DNA of 64,000 nt from Streptosporangium sandarakinum (GCF_013409935.1 NZ_JACCCO010000004.1:1-64000); one strand, 5' to 3'. Positions 18,417 to 27,048 are shown, counted from the stretch's first letter. Numbers and translations are program-made. Notes: a model not told the origin generated them from the letters alone.

Positions 18417-19568
18417 ATGGACAAGCGTCTCTACATCGACGTCCACATCGTGCAGACCGTCCCGCCCGCCAACCTCAACCGCGACGACCAGGGCAACCCC
18501 AAGGAGGCGTACTTCGGCGGCGTGCGCCGAGCCCGGGTCTCCTCCCAGGCGTGGAAGCGCGCCACCCGTACCGCCTTCGCCCGGCACGCACCCGAGCAGG
18601 ACCACGCCACCCGCACCAAGCGGATCGTCGCCGAACTCGCCAAGCGCCTGGCCGTCCGCACCGGATTGGACACCGAGCAGTCCGGCCGGCTGGCGGCCAA
18701 ACTCCTGGAACCGTTGGGCATCAAGGAGGGCAAGAAGGCCGGCGACACCGCTTACCTGCTGTTCTTCGGCTACCGGCAGCTGGAGGACATCATCGACCTG
18801 GTCGCCGACCAGGCCACCGAGCTGGCGGCCCTGGACGACGACCGGCTGTCCGCCGCGGTGAAGGAGCTGCCGGTGGCCAAGAAACTGCAGAGCGGGCACC
18901 CGATGGATGTGGCCCTGTTCGGCCGCATGGTCGCCGACATCCCCTCCCTCAACGTCGACGCTGCCGCCCAGGTCGCCCACGCGCTGTCGACGCACGCCGT
19001 GGAGCTGGAGTTCGACTACTACACGGCCGTCGACGACGAGAACCTCAAGGAGGAGACCGGCGCCGGCATGATCGGCACGATCGGATTCAACTCCGCCACC
19101 CTGTACCGATACGCCACGGTCGGCCTGCACCAGCTGGCCGCCAACCTCGGTGACATCGACGCCGCACTCGACGCGGTTGAGGTCTTCGTCCAGCACTTCG
19201 CCCGGTCCATCCCCTCGGGCCACCAGAACTCCTTCGCCCACCGCACGCTGCCCAGCCTGGTTGCGGTCGTGGTGCGCGACGACCAGCCGGTCAACCTCGT
19301 CTCCGCCTACGAAAGACCAGTCGTCCACCGCGAAGGCCAGGAGGAAGGCATCGCTGAGCTGTCGGCCCTGCGTCTCGCCTCCGAGTACGAGCGCGCCACC
19401 CGGCAGTGGGGGGATGCGCCCGTCCACACCGCCGTCTGCCACACCTTCGATTCCGAGGGCGCCACGGCTGCACGGCTCGCCTCGACCTTCGGCACGGAGC
19501 AGACCTTCCCCGAGCTGGCCGCCGGCCTGCGCGGCGCGCTCGTCGAGTCCATCAAGAAGGCCGGATGA
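18417..19568 (+). CDS. cas7e: Cascade backbone subunit Cas7e (Cse4/CasC)
   Basis: A 383-residue protein starting MDKRLYIDVHIVQTVPPANL, with NRDDQGNPKEAYFGGVRRARVSSQAWKR, the diagnostic Cas7e N-terminal region. HPMDVALFGRM and a C-terminal SIPSGHQNSFA segment follow. Six copies line the crRNA guide in Cascade. GGAG lies 6 nt before the ATG at 18417. The stop overlaps the start of cas5e (ATGA), so the two are translationally coupled. Confidence 0.96.
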   Translation: MDKRLYIDVHIVQTVPPANLNRDDQGNPKEAYFGGVRRARVSSQAWKRATRTAFARHAPEQDHATRTKRIVAELAKRLAVRTGLDTEQSGRLAAKLLEPLGIKEGKKAGDTAYLLFFGYRQLEDIIDLVADQATELAALDDDRLSAAVKELPVAKKLQSGHPMDVALFGRMVADIPSLNVDAAAQVAHALSTHAVELEFDYYTAVDDENLKEETGAGMIGTIGFNSATLYRYATVGLHQLAANLGDIDAALDAVEVFVQHFARSIPSGHQNSFAHRTLPSLVAVVVRDDQPVNLVSAYERPVVHREGQEEGIAELSALRLASEYERATRQWGDAPVHTAVCHTFDSEGATAARLASTFGTEQTFPELAAGLRGALVESIKKAG

Positions 19569-20350
19569 GCGCCGCTGAAGCCACGCTGGTGCTGCGCCTG
19601 GGCGGTCCGCTGCAGTCCTGGGGCGACCGCAGCGTGTTCAACCGCCGTGACACCCGGCCCGAGCCGACCAAATCGGGGATCCTCGGCCTGCTCGCGGCCG
19701 CGGCCGGCAGGGAACGCGAGGAGCCTGTGGGTGAGCTGCTCGACCTCCGGATGGGAGTGCGGGTGGATCAGCCCGGCACCCTGCTGCGTGATTACCACAC
19801 CGTCAGTGACTACCGCGGACGACCGCTACCGCAGGCCGGAGTGTCGGCCAAGGGCGTGCAGAAGCCCACCTCACCGGCCAAGTTCACCCACGTCACCCAG
19901 CGGTTCTACCTCCAGGACGCGGTCTTCCTCGCTGCACTCCAGGGCCCCGATGCGCTCGTGCGGCCACTCGCCGACGCCGTGAGGCACCCGGTCTTCCCGC
20001 TCGCCCTCGGCCGCCGTTCCTGCGTCCCCACGCACCCGCTCTTCCTTGCCGTCCGCGAGGCCCCGCTGGAGGAGGTCCTGCGCACCGAGCCCTGGCAGGC
20101 CAGCGAGGCAGCCAAACAGCAGCTCTACGCCCGCCGCCGAGCACGCTCGGCCACCATCGACCTACCCGCGACCCTGGACGACCCCGAGGGTGACGATTCC
20201 CTCAACGACGTACCGGAGTCCTTCGCGCCGCGCGACCGTCGATTCATCAGCCGCCGCGTCCGCCACATCTGGGTGACCCTGCCGACCGGTTTTCCTGAAT
20301 CCGACACCGCCGCCGACGGCCACGACCCGTTCGCCCTTTTGGGCTGGTGA
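19565..20350 (+). CDS. cas5e: Cascade subunit Cas5e (CasD)
   Basis: A 261-residue RAMP protein. The N-terminal VLRLGGPLQSWGDRSVFNRRDT and TKSGILGLLAAAAGR are family signatures, and YHTVSDYRGRPLPQAG follows. Cas5e caps the 5' handle of the crRNA and contacts Cse1. It begins within the cas7e stop (ATGA overlap) and ends 6 nt before cas6e. Length and motifs are normal. Confidence 0.95.
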   Translation: MSAAEATLVLRLGGPLQSWGDRSVFNRRDTRPEPTKSGILGLLAAAAGREREEPVGELLDLRMGVRVDQPGTLLRDYHTVSDYRGRPLPQAGVSAKGVQKPTSPAKFTHVTQRFYLQDAVFLAALQGPDALVRPLADAVRHPVFPLALGRRSCVPTHPLFLAVREAPLEEVLRTEPWQASEAAKQQLYARRRARSATIDLPATLDDPEGDDSLNDVPESFAPRDRRFISRRVRHIWVTLPTGFPESDTAADGHDPFALLGW

Positions 20351-20356
20351 CCGCAT

Positions 20357-21151
20357 ATGACCTACCTGTCGCGAATCCGTATCAACCCTCACCGCGAGAA
20401 GGGCCGGCTGCTCCTGTCCAACCCGCGCACCATGCATGGCGCCGTCATGCACGCCATCCCTGACGACCCCGCCGGCGAACGCATCCTGTGGCGGCTGGAC
20501 GCCGACAACCCTCATCGCCCCTTCCTCTTCGTGCTCACCAAGTCCAAGCCCGACTGGTCTCACCTCGTCGAGCAGGCCGGCTGGCCCGAGGCGGACGGCG
20601 AGCACGCCGCGGTGCGGGACTACGCGCCGCTGCTCGCCCAGATCGCCGCCGGCCGGGAGTTCGCCTTCCGGCTCACCGCCAACCCGGTGCAGAACACTTC
20701 CAACCCGATCAAGCCCAGCGAGATCCAGGCCAAGCAGACGGCTGACGGCAGGCAGCGCTCCTACCGCATCGGCCACCGCACCGCGGCCCAGCAGCTCACC
20801 TGGTTCCTCACCCGGACCGAGCGTTGGGGGTTCGACGTTCCCGAGGCCCGCACCGACCCCCCAGCGCGTGGCCTGGAGCCCGAAGAGGGTCCTGACGTCC
20901 CGTCGGCACGCGAGGTTCGGATCACTGCCCGCAACCGCCTTTCCTTCAAGAAGAGAGGCGACGATAAGAAGCCCGTCATTCTGCACACCGCGACCTTCGA
21001 GGGGCGGCTCCGCATCACCGATCCGGTGGTGTTCACTGAACGACTGCTGGGCGGTATCGGCCCGGCCAAGTCCTACGGTTGCGGCCTGCTCACCCTCGCC
21101 CCGCTCCAGGCTCACACTCTGAACGGGCACAGGGCCACGGGGAACAGGTGA
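20357..21151 (+). CDS. cas6e: crRNA-processing endoribonuclease Cas6e (CasE)
   Basis: A 264-residue RAMP nuclease that cuts the repeat hairpin and stays on the 3' handle of the crRNA. It begins MTYLSRIRINPHREKGRLLLSNP and HGAVMHAIP, with the catalytic-type His in the first 30 residues. It ends with the Gly-rich loop LLGGIGPAKSYGCGLLTLAP. The 14 residues after that loop (QAHTLNGHRATGNR) are unusual and are encoded by DNA that runs into a CRISPR-repeat-like end. The stop TGA is inside GATGGTCC at 21150-21157. No cas1 or cas2 follows. Confidence 0.95.
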   Translation: MTYLSRIRINPHREKGRLLLSNPRTMHGAVMHAIPDDPAGERILWRLDADNPHRPFLFVLTKSKPDWSHLVEQAGWPEADGEHAAVRDYAPLLAQIAAGREFAFRLTANPVQNTSNPIKPSEIQAKQTADGRQRSYRIGHRTAAQQLTWFLTRTERWGFDVPEARTDPPARGLEPEEGPDVPSAREVRITARNRLSFKKRGDDKKPVILHTATFEGRLRITDPVVFTERLLGGIGPAKSYGCGLLTLAPLQAHTLNGHRATGNR

Positions 21152-21190
21152 TGGTCCGAGGAGGAGAGCACCCCGCGCCGCGGGTGCCGC

Positions 21191-21950
21191 GTCGGCCCCG
21201 CACCCGCGGGGATGGTCCGTTTGCCGAGGATATGGAGGGTGGCTACCCCGAGTCGGCCCCGCACCCGCGGGGATGGTCCGCCGTGCTCCGCCTCGTGCAG
21301 AGCGGCAGCCCTGTCGGCCCCGCACCCGCGGAGATGGTCCTCGCCCCCCGTGCAGTGCTCTTACCGGCGCCTGGTCGGCCCCGCACCCGCGGGGATAGTC
21401 CTCTTCTCCTATCTTGACTACCCGTATGCCCGATGTCGGCCCCGCACTCGCGGGGATGGTCCCCTGGGGGAGCTCCCGGAGCCCCTGCACGACGAGTCGG
21501 CCCCGCGCCCGCGGAGATGGTCCCTCGTCAGCGGCCACGCTGACGGAGGTGTAGGCGTCGGCCCCGCGCCGGCGGGGATGGCCCTGTGCGGTCGCTGGAC
21601 GGACAGGCGCTGTTCAAGTCGGCCCCGCGCCCGCGGGGATGGTCCGCTATCACGGCCCGGGGCCGGGTCTCTACCAACGTCGGCCCCGCGCTCGCGGGGA
21701 TGGTCCGGAGCACAGGACCCATGACCATGTCCCCCGAGTGTCGGCCCCGCGCCCGCGGGGATGGTCCGGAGCTGGGCCGCACCGGCAGGTCGGTGGGCAT
21801 CATCGGCCCCGCGCCGCGGGGATGGTCCTGCGGCCCTGGCGGTCATCCAGTGGAGGTCCTCGTCGGCCCCGCGCCCGCGGAGATGATCCCGCGACAAGGC
21901 GATCGGCTGTCTCCACCGGGTCGTCGGCCCCGCGCCCGCGGGGATGGCCG
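21191..21950 (+). CRISPR. type I-E CRISPR array behind cas6e (13 repeats)
   Basis: Thirteen 28-nt repeats (GTCGGCCCCGC, variable loop, GCGGGGATGGTCC) with 33-nt spacers, in the opposite orientation to the large array and hence in the direction of the cas operon. The first intact repeat starts only 39 nt after the cas6e stop, so there is no room for a normal leader. Transcription may read through from cas6e. An additional half repeat (GATGGTCC, 21150-21157) precedes the first 33-nt interval. The last repeat is degenerate (GATGGCC), as expected for a distal end. Confidence 0.96.
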
Positions 21951-22180
21951 GTGTTCAGGCGGGTGGCGAGGCGGACTATCTCCTGCTGGTCGCCGCGGCA
22001 GCCGGGGTGTAGTGCCGCGGAGTGGCGGACGGGTGTGCGGGTGCAGGCGTGGCCATGGGTGGCGTCTCCTCACGTCCAGCGGGTCACGGTCGCGGGCAAG
22101 GATGCAGGGGACCGATAGTTAGTGCCTGGTCTCGCTCGAGGTGGGGCTTCAAAATATGGGGCACCGACGAAGGAGTGCCC

Positions 22181-22837
22181 TTGCCCGGTCCCCGTGATTA
22201 CACGAGAGGCACCAGGGCCGCCCTGGTCTATCTGAGCGGCGGCCTGTGTTACTGGCCTGGATGCCCTGAGCCTGTCCTACGGAAGGTGGAGGGCGGGTGG
22301 AAGTTGATCGTCGACTACGCGCATATCCGGGCCGCGGAGATCGGAGGACCTCGCTATGACGCGCGCATGACTGATGACGAGCGGCGGGACGTCTCCAACA
22401 TCATGCTGTTCTGTCCTCCGCATCACGACATGGTCGACGATCGACCTGACTGGTACTCCGTGGAGATGCTGCTTCGGTGGAAGACGCAGCGGGAAGCCGC
22501 CCCGCATGAGGCTCTGGAGCGGCTCCGGGAGGTCACGCCGGCAGGTCTGCGGAGCATCGTTGCCGAGAGCCTCGAAGATCACGATGAGCGGATGTTGGAG
22601 GTTCTGGATCGCCTTCAAAGGAGCGACAAGGAGGCCGCAGCGTTGATGCGCGGCCTGGTTGATGAGCTCACCGAGGCCTACAGCCTGCTGAAGCGCAGGG
22701 CGTTGGACCCGGTGGTGGTCGAGGAGTTCAGCCGGGCGACGAAGACCTTGCGGGAGATCGCGGGCAAGGGGCAGTTATCGGAGTTCGCTCAGGCTGTTCG
22801 GACGCTCGCGAGGCGGTTCCCGAACGGCCTTCAGTGA
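22181..22837 (+). CDS. HNH endonuclease-domain protein with helical C-terminus
   Basis: About 218 residues. The N-terminal half is a zinc-type HNH domain: GLCYWPGC (Cys pair), DYAHIRAAEIGGPRYD (first His) and NIMLFCPPHHDMVDDRP (Cys and HH). The C-terminal 120 residues are predicted helical and charged (LEDHDERMLEVLDRLQRSDKE). The start is uncertain: TTG 22181 has AGGAG at good distance, and GTG 22175 overlaps it. It lies 230 nt past the array end. HNH nucleases next to CRISPR loci are often anti-phage effectors or mobile-element enzymes. The role here is inference. Confidence 0.75.
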   Translation: MPGPRDYTRGTRAALVYLSGGLCYWPGCPEPVLRKVEGGWKLIVDYAHIRAAEIGGPRYDARMTDDERRDVSNIMLFCPPHHDMVDDRPDWYSVEMLLRWKTQREAAPHEALERLREVTPAGLRSIVAESLEDHDERMLEVLDRLQRSDKEAAALMRGLVDELTEAYSLLKRRALDPVVVEEFSRATKTLREIAGKGQLSEFAQAVRTLARRFPNGLQ

Positions 22838-22850
22838 CCTACCCGCCGGG

Positions 22851-22948
22851 CTACGGCAGGCGTTCGATGACGAGCGGTGCGAGGGCCAGCAGCGAGTACG
22901 GCTCGGCGGTGAGGACCGGCCAGCCGCGGGAGGTCGCTTCTGCTGAGA
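22851..22948 (-). pseudogene. C-terminal remnant of a PIN-domain (VapC-like) protein
   Basis: On the minus strand an uninterrupted tail reads GWPVLTAEPYSLLALAPLV and ends ERLP-stop. This pattern (variable, then VLTAEP, then a Leu-rich end) is that of the last strand and helix of PIN-domain toxins. Upstream the frame is closed by a stop and no start or catalytic Asp residues remain. The rest of the 22838-23167 interval shows no other gene. Confidence 0.4.
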
Positions 22949-23167
22949 CGAATCAGCCGTAGCGGAAGGCCGCGGTCCCCAGGCTGGCGAGCGAGGCAGG
23001 GCGGCTGGGTCGGGTGCGGGCCATCGCAGAGTCAGCGTGATGGGCGGAAGAGTAACCGCCTAACCAAGCAGAGCGGGCCTGAACCGCGTACGCTGAGGAG
23101 AACAGCCACATGGGCGGTGACCTATTCGGATGGTCAACCCAGCCGCCCCGTCCTACTAGGAGGGACC

Positions 23168-23500
23168 ATGGCCCTGAGACGTCTTGCGCATGAATTCGCC
23201 GCGGAGATCGCGAACCACGACTGGAGCGACGCCACCGAGCGGTTGGACCGCGCCGGCCATAGGCGGGAGTTCGACTCGAAGGTCAGCGGTGAGCCGCCCC
23301 TCACTCCGCAGGAGACGATGCGGGTGAAGACGAACGTCATGTGGGTGACCGCTCAGGTCCTCGCGCATGAGGACCCCAACTTCGACATCCACGAGTTTGC
23401 CCGCCTGTGCGGAGTCACTGGGTTGTCGCCGCTGTCGCTGGAGAATGGCTTGCGGCGGGACCGGGACGGCAGCTACATGCAGGCGCCCGCGGTGCAGTAG
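23168..23500 (+). CDS. hypothetical protein, 110 aa
   Basis: Begins MALRRLAHEFAAEIANHDW, with AGGAGGG 3-5 nt before the ATG. Charged and predicted helical. It contains a possible DNA- or protein-binding stretch (PNFDIHEFARLCGVTGLSPLSLENG), but no recognised domain. A strong terminator hairpin follows at 23521. Good RBS, codon use and terminator support a real gene, but the function is unknown. Confidence 0.7.
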   Translation: MALRRLAHEFAAEIANHDWSDATERLDRAGHRREFDSKVSGEPPLTPQETMRVKTNVMWVTAQVLAHEDPNFDIHEFARLCGVTGLSPLSLENGLRRDRDGSYMQAPAVQ

Positions 23501-23520
23501 TTGCCACTGGTGGCACAGAA

Positions 23521-23554
23521 CGGCCCCGTCCTCTACGGAGGGCGGGGCCGCTCT
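23521..23554. terminator. intrinsic terminator hairpin
   Basis: CGGCCCCG and TCC pair with GGA and CGGGGCCG around a short TCTAC-type loop, between two convergent genes. It can serve the gene at 23168 and the minus-strand gene ending at 23569. Confidence 0.7.
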
Positions 23555-23568
23555 CATGCTGTCAGAGG

Positions 23569-23853
23569 TCAGGCGCGCTTCCACCGCCACCGGGTGTCGC
23601 CGCTGACTTTCAGGCACTTGTAGCGGCGGTTGGTGACCTTGGCGTAGCCGTACCGGTTGCGGGCGGCAGACGGGCAGAAGGCGCCGGGCGTGATGCACCG
23701 CCACACGTTGCCGTCGCGCCGGTAGGTGCACGCGCTGAGGCTGGCAGCGGCGGCCGGCGCTTGGGCCGCGGTGGCGGAGGCGGGCAGTGCCGCGGCCGGG
23801 ACGACTAGGACCGACCCGGCCAGGGCGGCGGACACGAGCAGACGTCTGAGCAC
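23569..23853 (-). CDS. small secreted four-cysteine protein
   Basis: About 94 residues. The GTG at 23853 has GGGAG 5-6 nt upstream. The N-terminus LRRLLVSAALAGSVLVVPAAALPASATA is a clear Sec signal peptide with a likely cleavage after an Ala-x-Ala site. The mature part carries four Cys (SACTYRRDGNVWRC, GAFCPSAA, YKCLKV), probably two disulfides, and is strongly basic. Such small secreted proteins are common in actinomycetes. No enzymatic motif is visible. Confidence 0.7.
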   Translation of the reverse strand: MLRRLLVSAALAGSVLVVPAAALPASATAAQAPAAAASLSACTYRRDGNVWRCITPGAFCPSAARNRYGYAKVTNRRYKCLKVSGDTRWRWKRA

Positions 23854-24007
23854 GAAGACTCCCGGGGTGGAGCGGATGCGTCGCATGTGAGACGACCAAC
23901 GGGCGGGGCTGGTTGGCCGCGAGCCAGGGGAGGTTGGCGTCCCAGGCTGTCAGGCGGTTCGGCGGGATCAGCCCTGGCCTCCCCGAAATAGAAGACACAT
24001 GCAACAG

Positions 24008-24041
24008 AACGGGCCTGTCCTCTGCAGAGGACAGGCCCGTT
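24008..24041. terminator. perfect 15-bp terminator hairpin
   Basis: AACGGGCCTGTCCTC and GAGGACAGGCCCGTT pair perfectly around a TGCA tetraloop, followed by TT. It lies just beyond the stop of the leftward gene at 24056 and would end the whole 30633-24056 transcript. Confidence 0.85.
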
Positions 24042-24055
24042 TCCGCTGTCTGGGG

Positions 24056-24514
24056 TCAGGCTGGTTGCCGTACGGCTCGCAGATCAGGGAACTGGAACAG
24101 CTCGCCAGCGTGCTCGGCCAGCAGTTGAGCGATGGAGACGGGTACAAGGTTGATCCTGGCGAGGCCCGCCGCGGTGAGCGGTACCTCCTCGATGATGTAT
24201 TCGCCGCGCGCCGGGTCGGTGAACTCCGGACCGCTGCGACGGGCCGGATCCCAGGAGTGGAGGCGGGCCAGGAAGACGTGTTGGCGGTCGTCCCCCTCGG
24301 CGATGTGGATCAGAGAGTGGATGGTGGCCTCACCGGCCAGTTCCTCGTGGATCTCGCGGTGCAGCGCCGCCTCCAGGCTCGCGTCGCCGTCCTCGACGCC
24401 GCCGCCGGGCAGCACCCAGTACGGCGCCATGCCGGCGCGGACGCGTTTGATGGTCAGCAGATGGGCGGTCGGCGTGATGAGGACGCCACGGACCCGTGCA
24501 GGCTGCGCCGTCAT
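24056..24514 (-). CDS. NUDIX hydrolase
   Basis: A 152-residue protein. The Nudix box is complete: GGGVEDGDASLEAALHREI followed by HEELAGEA, with the REx2EE core that binds Mg. It begins MTAQPARVRGVLITPTAHLL. It overlaps the stop of the MazG gene by 4 nt (ATGA), so translation is coupled. The substrate (nucleoside diphosphate linked to X, or a damaged NTP) cannot be read from sequence. It is the last gene of the leftward operon before a perfect terminator. Confidence 0.9.
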   Translation of the reverse strand: MTAQPARVRGVLITPTAHLLTIKRVRAGMAPYWVLPGGGVEDGDASLEAALHREIHEELAGEATIHSLIHIAEGDDRQHVFLARLHSWDPARRSGPEFTDPARGEYIIEEVPLTAAGLARINLVPVSIAQLLAEHAGELFQFPDLRAVRQPA

Positions 24515-24834
24515 GTCCAGACGCGCATCTCGTTGACCTGTTCCTTGGCTCGCAACGCATCGGACAGGTCGACTCCCGCGCGGTTGGCGATCGCCGCGAC
24601 GTAGATGAGGACATCGGCGAGCTCGGCGCCGACGCTTCCCGTCGAGCTGGTGGGGTCGATCGACAAGGCGGTGTGCTTGCGTACCGCCTTGCACACCTCC
24701 CCGGTTTCCTCGCTGAGTTTCAGGCACTGCTCGATGATCGTGCTGTCGGAGAAACCGCGTTCTTTCTCCATCTCCGCGACATACCGCTGGAGCGCCTCCA
24801 GCGACGGAGAATGCGTACTGGGAAGAGGCTGCAT
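24511..24834 (-). CDS. MazG-like nucleotide pyrophosphohydrolase
   Basis: About 107 residues (a GTG at 24870 would add 12). Contains the all-alpha NTP pyrophosphatase signature: EEx2E in LKLSEETGEVCKAVRK and Ex2D in GAELADVLIYVAAIANRAG. These proteins convert NTPs or dNTPs to NMPs, in house-cleaning or in starvation and phage responses. Single-domain and small, as in MazG-like proteins of accessory regions. Coupled to the NUDIX gene downstream and about 100 nt after the ligase gene. Confidence 0.88.
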   Translation of the reverse strand: MQPLPSTHSPSLEALQRYVAEMEKERGFSDSTIIEQCLKLSEETGEVCKAVRKHTALSIDPTSSTGSVGAELADVLIYVAAIANRAGVDLSDALRAKEQVNEMRVWT

Positions 24835-24940
24835 GATGGTCCCGGGTGTGACGGGTGGGAAGGCCGCCACGCTAGCAGCACCACCTGCGACGCTTCGCGA
24901 AAATCAGGCTTCCGCATGCCGCGGTGGCGCCTTAGTCAGG

Positions 24941-27028
24941 TCAGGTGAGGTAGGTGGCGAGGCGATCGGCGAGCTCAACGGGCGTGATGGTCTCGATGCC
25001 CAGGGTCCGGGCCTTGTCGAGCTTGCTGCCTGCGTTCTCACCTGCGACGACCAGATGGGTACGCGCGGAGACGCTGGAAGACGCGCGGCCCCCCGCCTGA
25101 GCGATCAGCTCGTTCATCTCGGTGCGTGAGTACTCCGACAGGGGTCCGCTCATCGCCCCGGTCACCACCACCGTCATCCCGGCCAACGGCAGCGCCTCCC
25201 CTGCTCCTCCGGACTCTGCTTCCCCGCCCGGCACACCAGCAGGTGAGACGCCGGGCTGGGTCATGTTCACTCCTGCGGCCACGAGCTTGTCGATCACCGG
25301 GGCGAGGTCGGCCAGTTCTGCCACGATGACCGGAGCCTTTTCCCCGCCGATTCCCTCGACCTGCTCCAGCGCCACGGCGTCAGCGTCCCGCACCGCCTGC
25401 ATCGAGCCGAAGTGCGTGGCGATGCGCAGCGACATGGAGCGTCCAGTGCCCAGGATCCCGAGGGCGCAGAAGACCCGGTTCAGCGGCTTGCTCCGGGCCG
25501 CGTCAATGGAGGCTAGGAGGTTGTCGGCGCTTTTCGTGCCCATGCGCTCCAAGCTCAGCAGTTGGTCACGGGTGAGGGCGAACAGGTCGGCGAAATCCTC
25601 GATCAGGCCCTTGTTCACCAACTGCACGATGATCTTCTCGCCGAGGCCATCGATGTCCAGGGCGTCGCGGGCGACCGCGTAACGGATGGCTTCGACCTGG
25701 CCGCAGGCGCGGCCCCGCACGCAGCGCCAGCGTTCTTGGGTGCGGTCGATCTCGGCCCCGCAGCGCGGGCAGACCTCGGGGAAGACGATGGGCTGCTCAT
25801 CGCCGGTGCGCAGGGTGGCCACGGCACCCTCGACGCGGGGGATGACCTCGCCGGCGCGGTAGACGATGACGTGATCGCCGAGCATCAGGCCCCGCCGGGT
25901 GATGTCGGCGGGGTTGTGCAGGGTGGCGTAGGTGATGGTCGTGCCTGCGACGTTGACCGGTTCGAGGACGGCGCGGGGAGCGATGACGCCGGTCCGGCCG
26001 ACGCCCCATTCCACCTCGCGCAGCACGGTGATCTTCTGCGCGGCGGGGAACTTGAACGCGGTGGCCCAGTGCGGGGTGCGTGACCCGATGCCGGCCTGGG
26101 CCTGGTCGGCGGGCTCGTCGGCCTTGATGACGGCGCCGTCGAGCTCGAAATCCAGATCCGGGCGCAGGACATTGATCTCCTGCACCCGGGCTATGGCCTG
26201 CTCCAGGTTGGTGCAGGAGTAGGTGGCGACCGGCGTGCCGATGGTCGTGCCCAGCCCGAGGCCGGCCAGGCGCGCGATGAGCTGGGTGTGGGACAGATCC
26301 TTCAGGATGGGGTCGCTGGTGTGCTCAGGCCCGGTCAGGGCGGCGTAGGCCAGGAACGTCTGCTCGATGTGGTAGGCGCGGTCCTTGGCCCGCAGCGACC
26401 CAGAGGAGGCGTTGCGGCGGTTGGCGAACACCGCCGCCCCGTGCGCGGCCCGCAGCTCGTTGGCCGCGGCGAACTGAGCCTCCGTCATCAGGACCTCGCC
26501 CCGGACCTCGACCGTGATCGGCTCGGTCAGGGTCGCGGGCAGGCCGATGATGTGCCCGATCGCGTGAGACACGTCCTCGCCGGTCGTCCCGTCTCCCCGG
26601 GTGACGAGCTGCACCAGTCGGCCGTTGCGGTAGCGGGCGGCCAGGGCCACACCGTCGAACTTGGGCTCGACGGCCCAGGCGGTCACCGCGCGCCCGCCCA
26701 GGCGGCGTTCCAGCGACGCCGCCCAGGCCCTCAGCTCCTGGTCCGAGAAGACGTTGCCCAGGCTCAGCATCCGCACCGGGTGCTCGACGTCGCCAGTGGT
26801 CACCCCGGCTGCGATCTGCTGGGAGGGTGAGTCCGCCGCGACGAGGTCGGGGTGCTCACCCTCCCAGGCGGTGATCACGCGTAGCAGCCGGTCGTAGGTC
26901 TCATCGTCCATGCTGGGCTCGCCGGACCCGTAGTACGCCTCGGCAGCGGTACGTGCCTGCGCGACCGCCTCCAGATAGGCGTCTTCATCAGCCAGGACAG
27001 CGACCGGCGCCGTCGAGTTCTCCGTCAT
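24941..27028 (-). CDS. ligA: NAD-dependent DNA ligase (LigA-type)
   Basis: About 695 residues with all LigA modules. The N-terminal NMN-binding Ia region has YYGSGEPSMDDETYD. The adenylation domain has catalytic Lys in VEPKFDGVALA and TRGDGTTGEDV. It continues with the OB fold and a Cys4 zinc finger (VCPRCGAEIDRTQERWRC, then RACG). Helix-hairpin-helix repeats and a C-terminal BRCT domain (GMTVVVTGAMSGPLSEYSR) close the protein. It seals nicks using NAD. Starts at 27028, 27037 or 27058 are possible. The longest overlaps the oxidase gene. Its place among oxidase and nucleotide-hydrolase genes suggests an accessory paralogue, not the housekeeping copy. That is inference. Confidence 0.93.
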   Translation of the reverse strand: MTENSTAPVAVLADEDAYLEAVAQARTAAEAYYGSGEPSMDDETYDRLLRVITAWEGEHPDLVAADSPSQQIAAGVTTGDVEHPVRMLSLGNVFSDQELRAWAASLERRLGGRAVTAWAVEPKFDGVALAARYRNGRLVQLVTRGDGTTGEDVSHAIGHIIGLPATLTEPITVEVRGEVLMTEAQFAAANELRAAHGAAVFANRRNASSGSLRAKDRAYHIEQTFLAYAALTGPEHTSDPILKDLSHTQLIARLAGLGLGTTIGTPVATYSCTNLEQAIARVQEINVLRPDLDFELDGAVIKADEPADQAQAGIGSRTPHWATAFKFPAAQKITVLREVEWGVGRTGVIAPRAVLEPVNVAGTTITYATLHNPADITRRGLMLGDHVIVYRAGEVIPRVEGAVATLRTGDEQPIVFPEVCPRCGAEIDRTQERWRCVRGRACGQVEAIRYAVARDALDIDGLGEKIIVQLVNKGLIEDFADLFALTRDQLLSLERMGTKSADNLLASIDAARSKPLNRVFCALGILGTGRSMSLRIATHFGSMQAVRDADAVALEQVEGIGGEKAPVIVAELADLAPVIDKLVAAGVNMTQPGVSPAGVPGGEAESGGAGEALPLAGMTVVVTGAMSGPLSEYSRTEMNELIAQAGGRASSSVSARTHLVVAGENAGSKLDKARTLGIETITPVELADRLATYLT

Positions 27029-27048
27029 GCTGATCATTGTGGCGGCTG

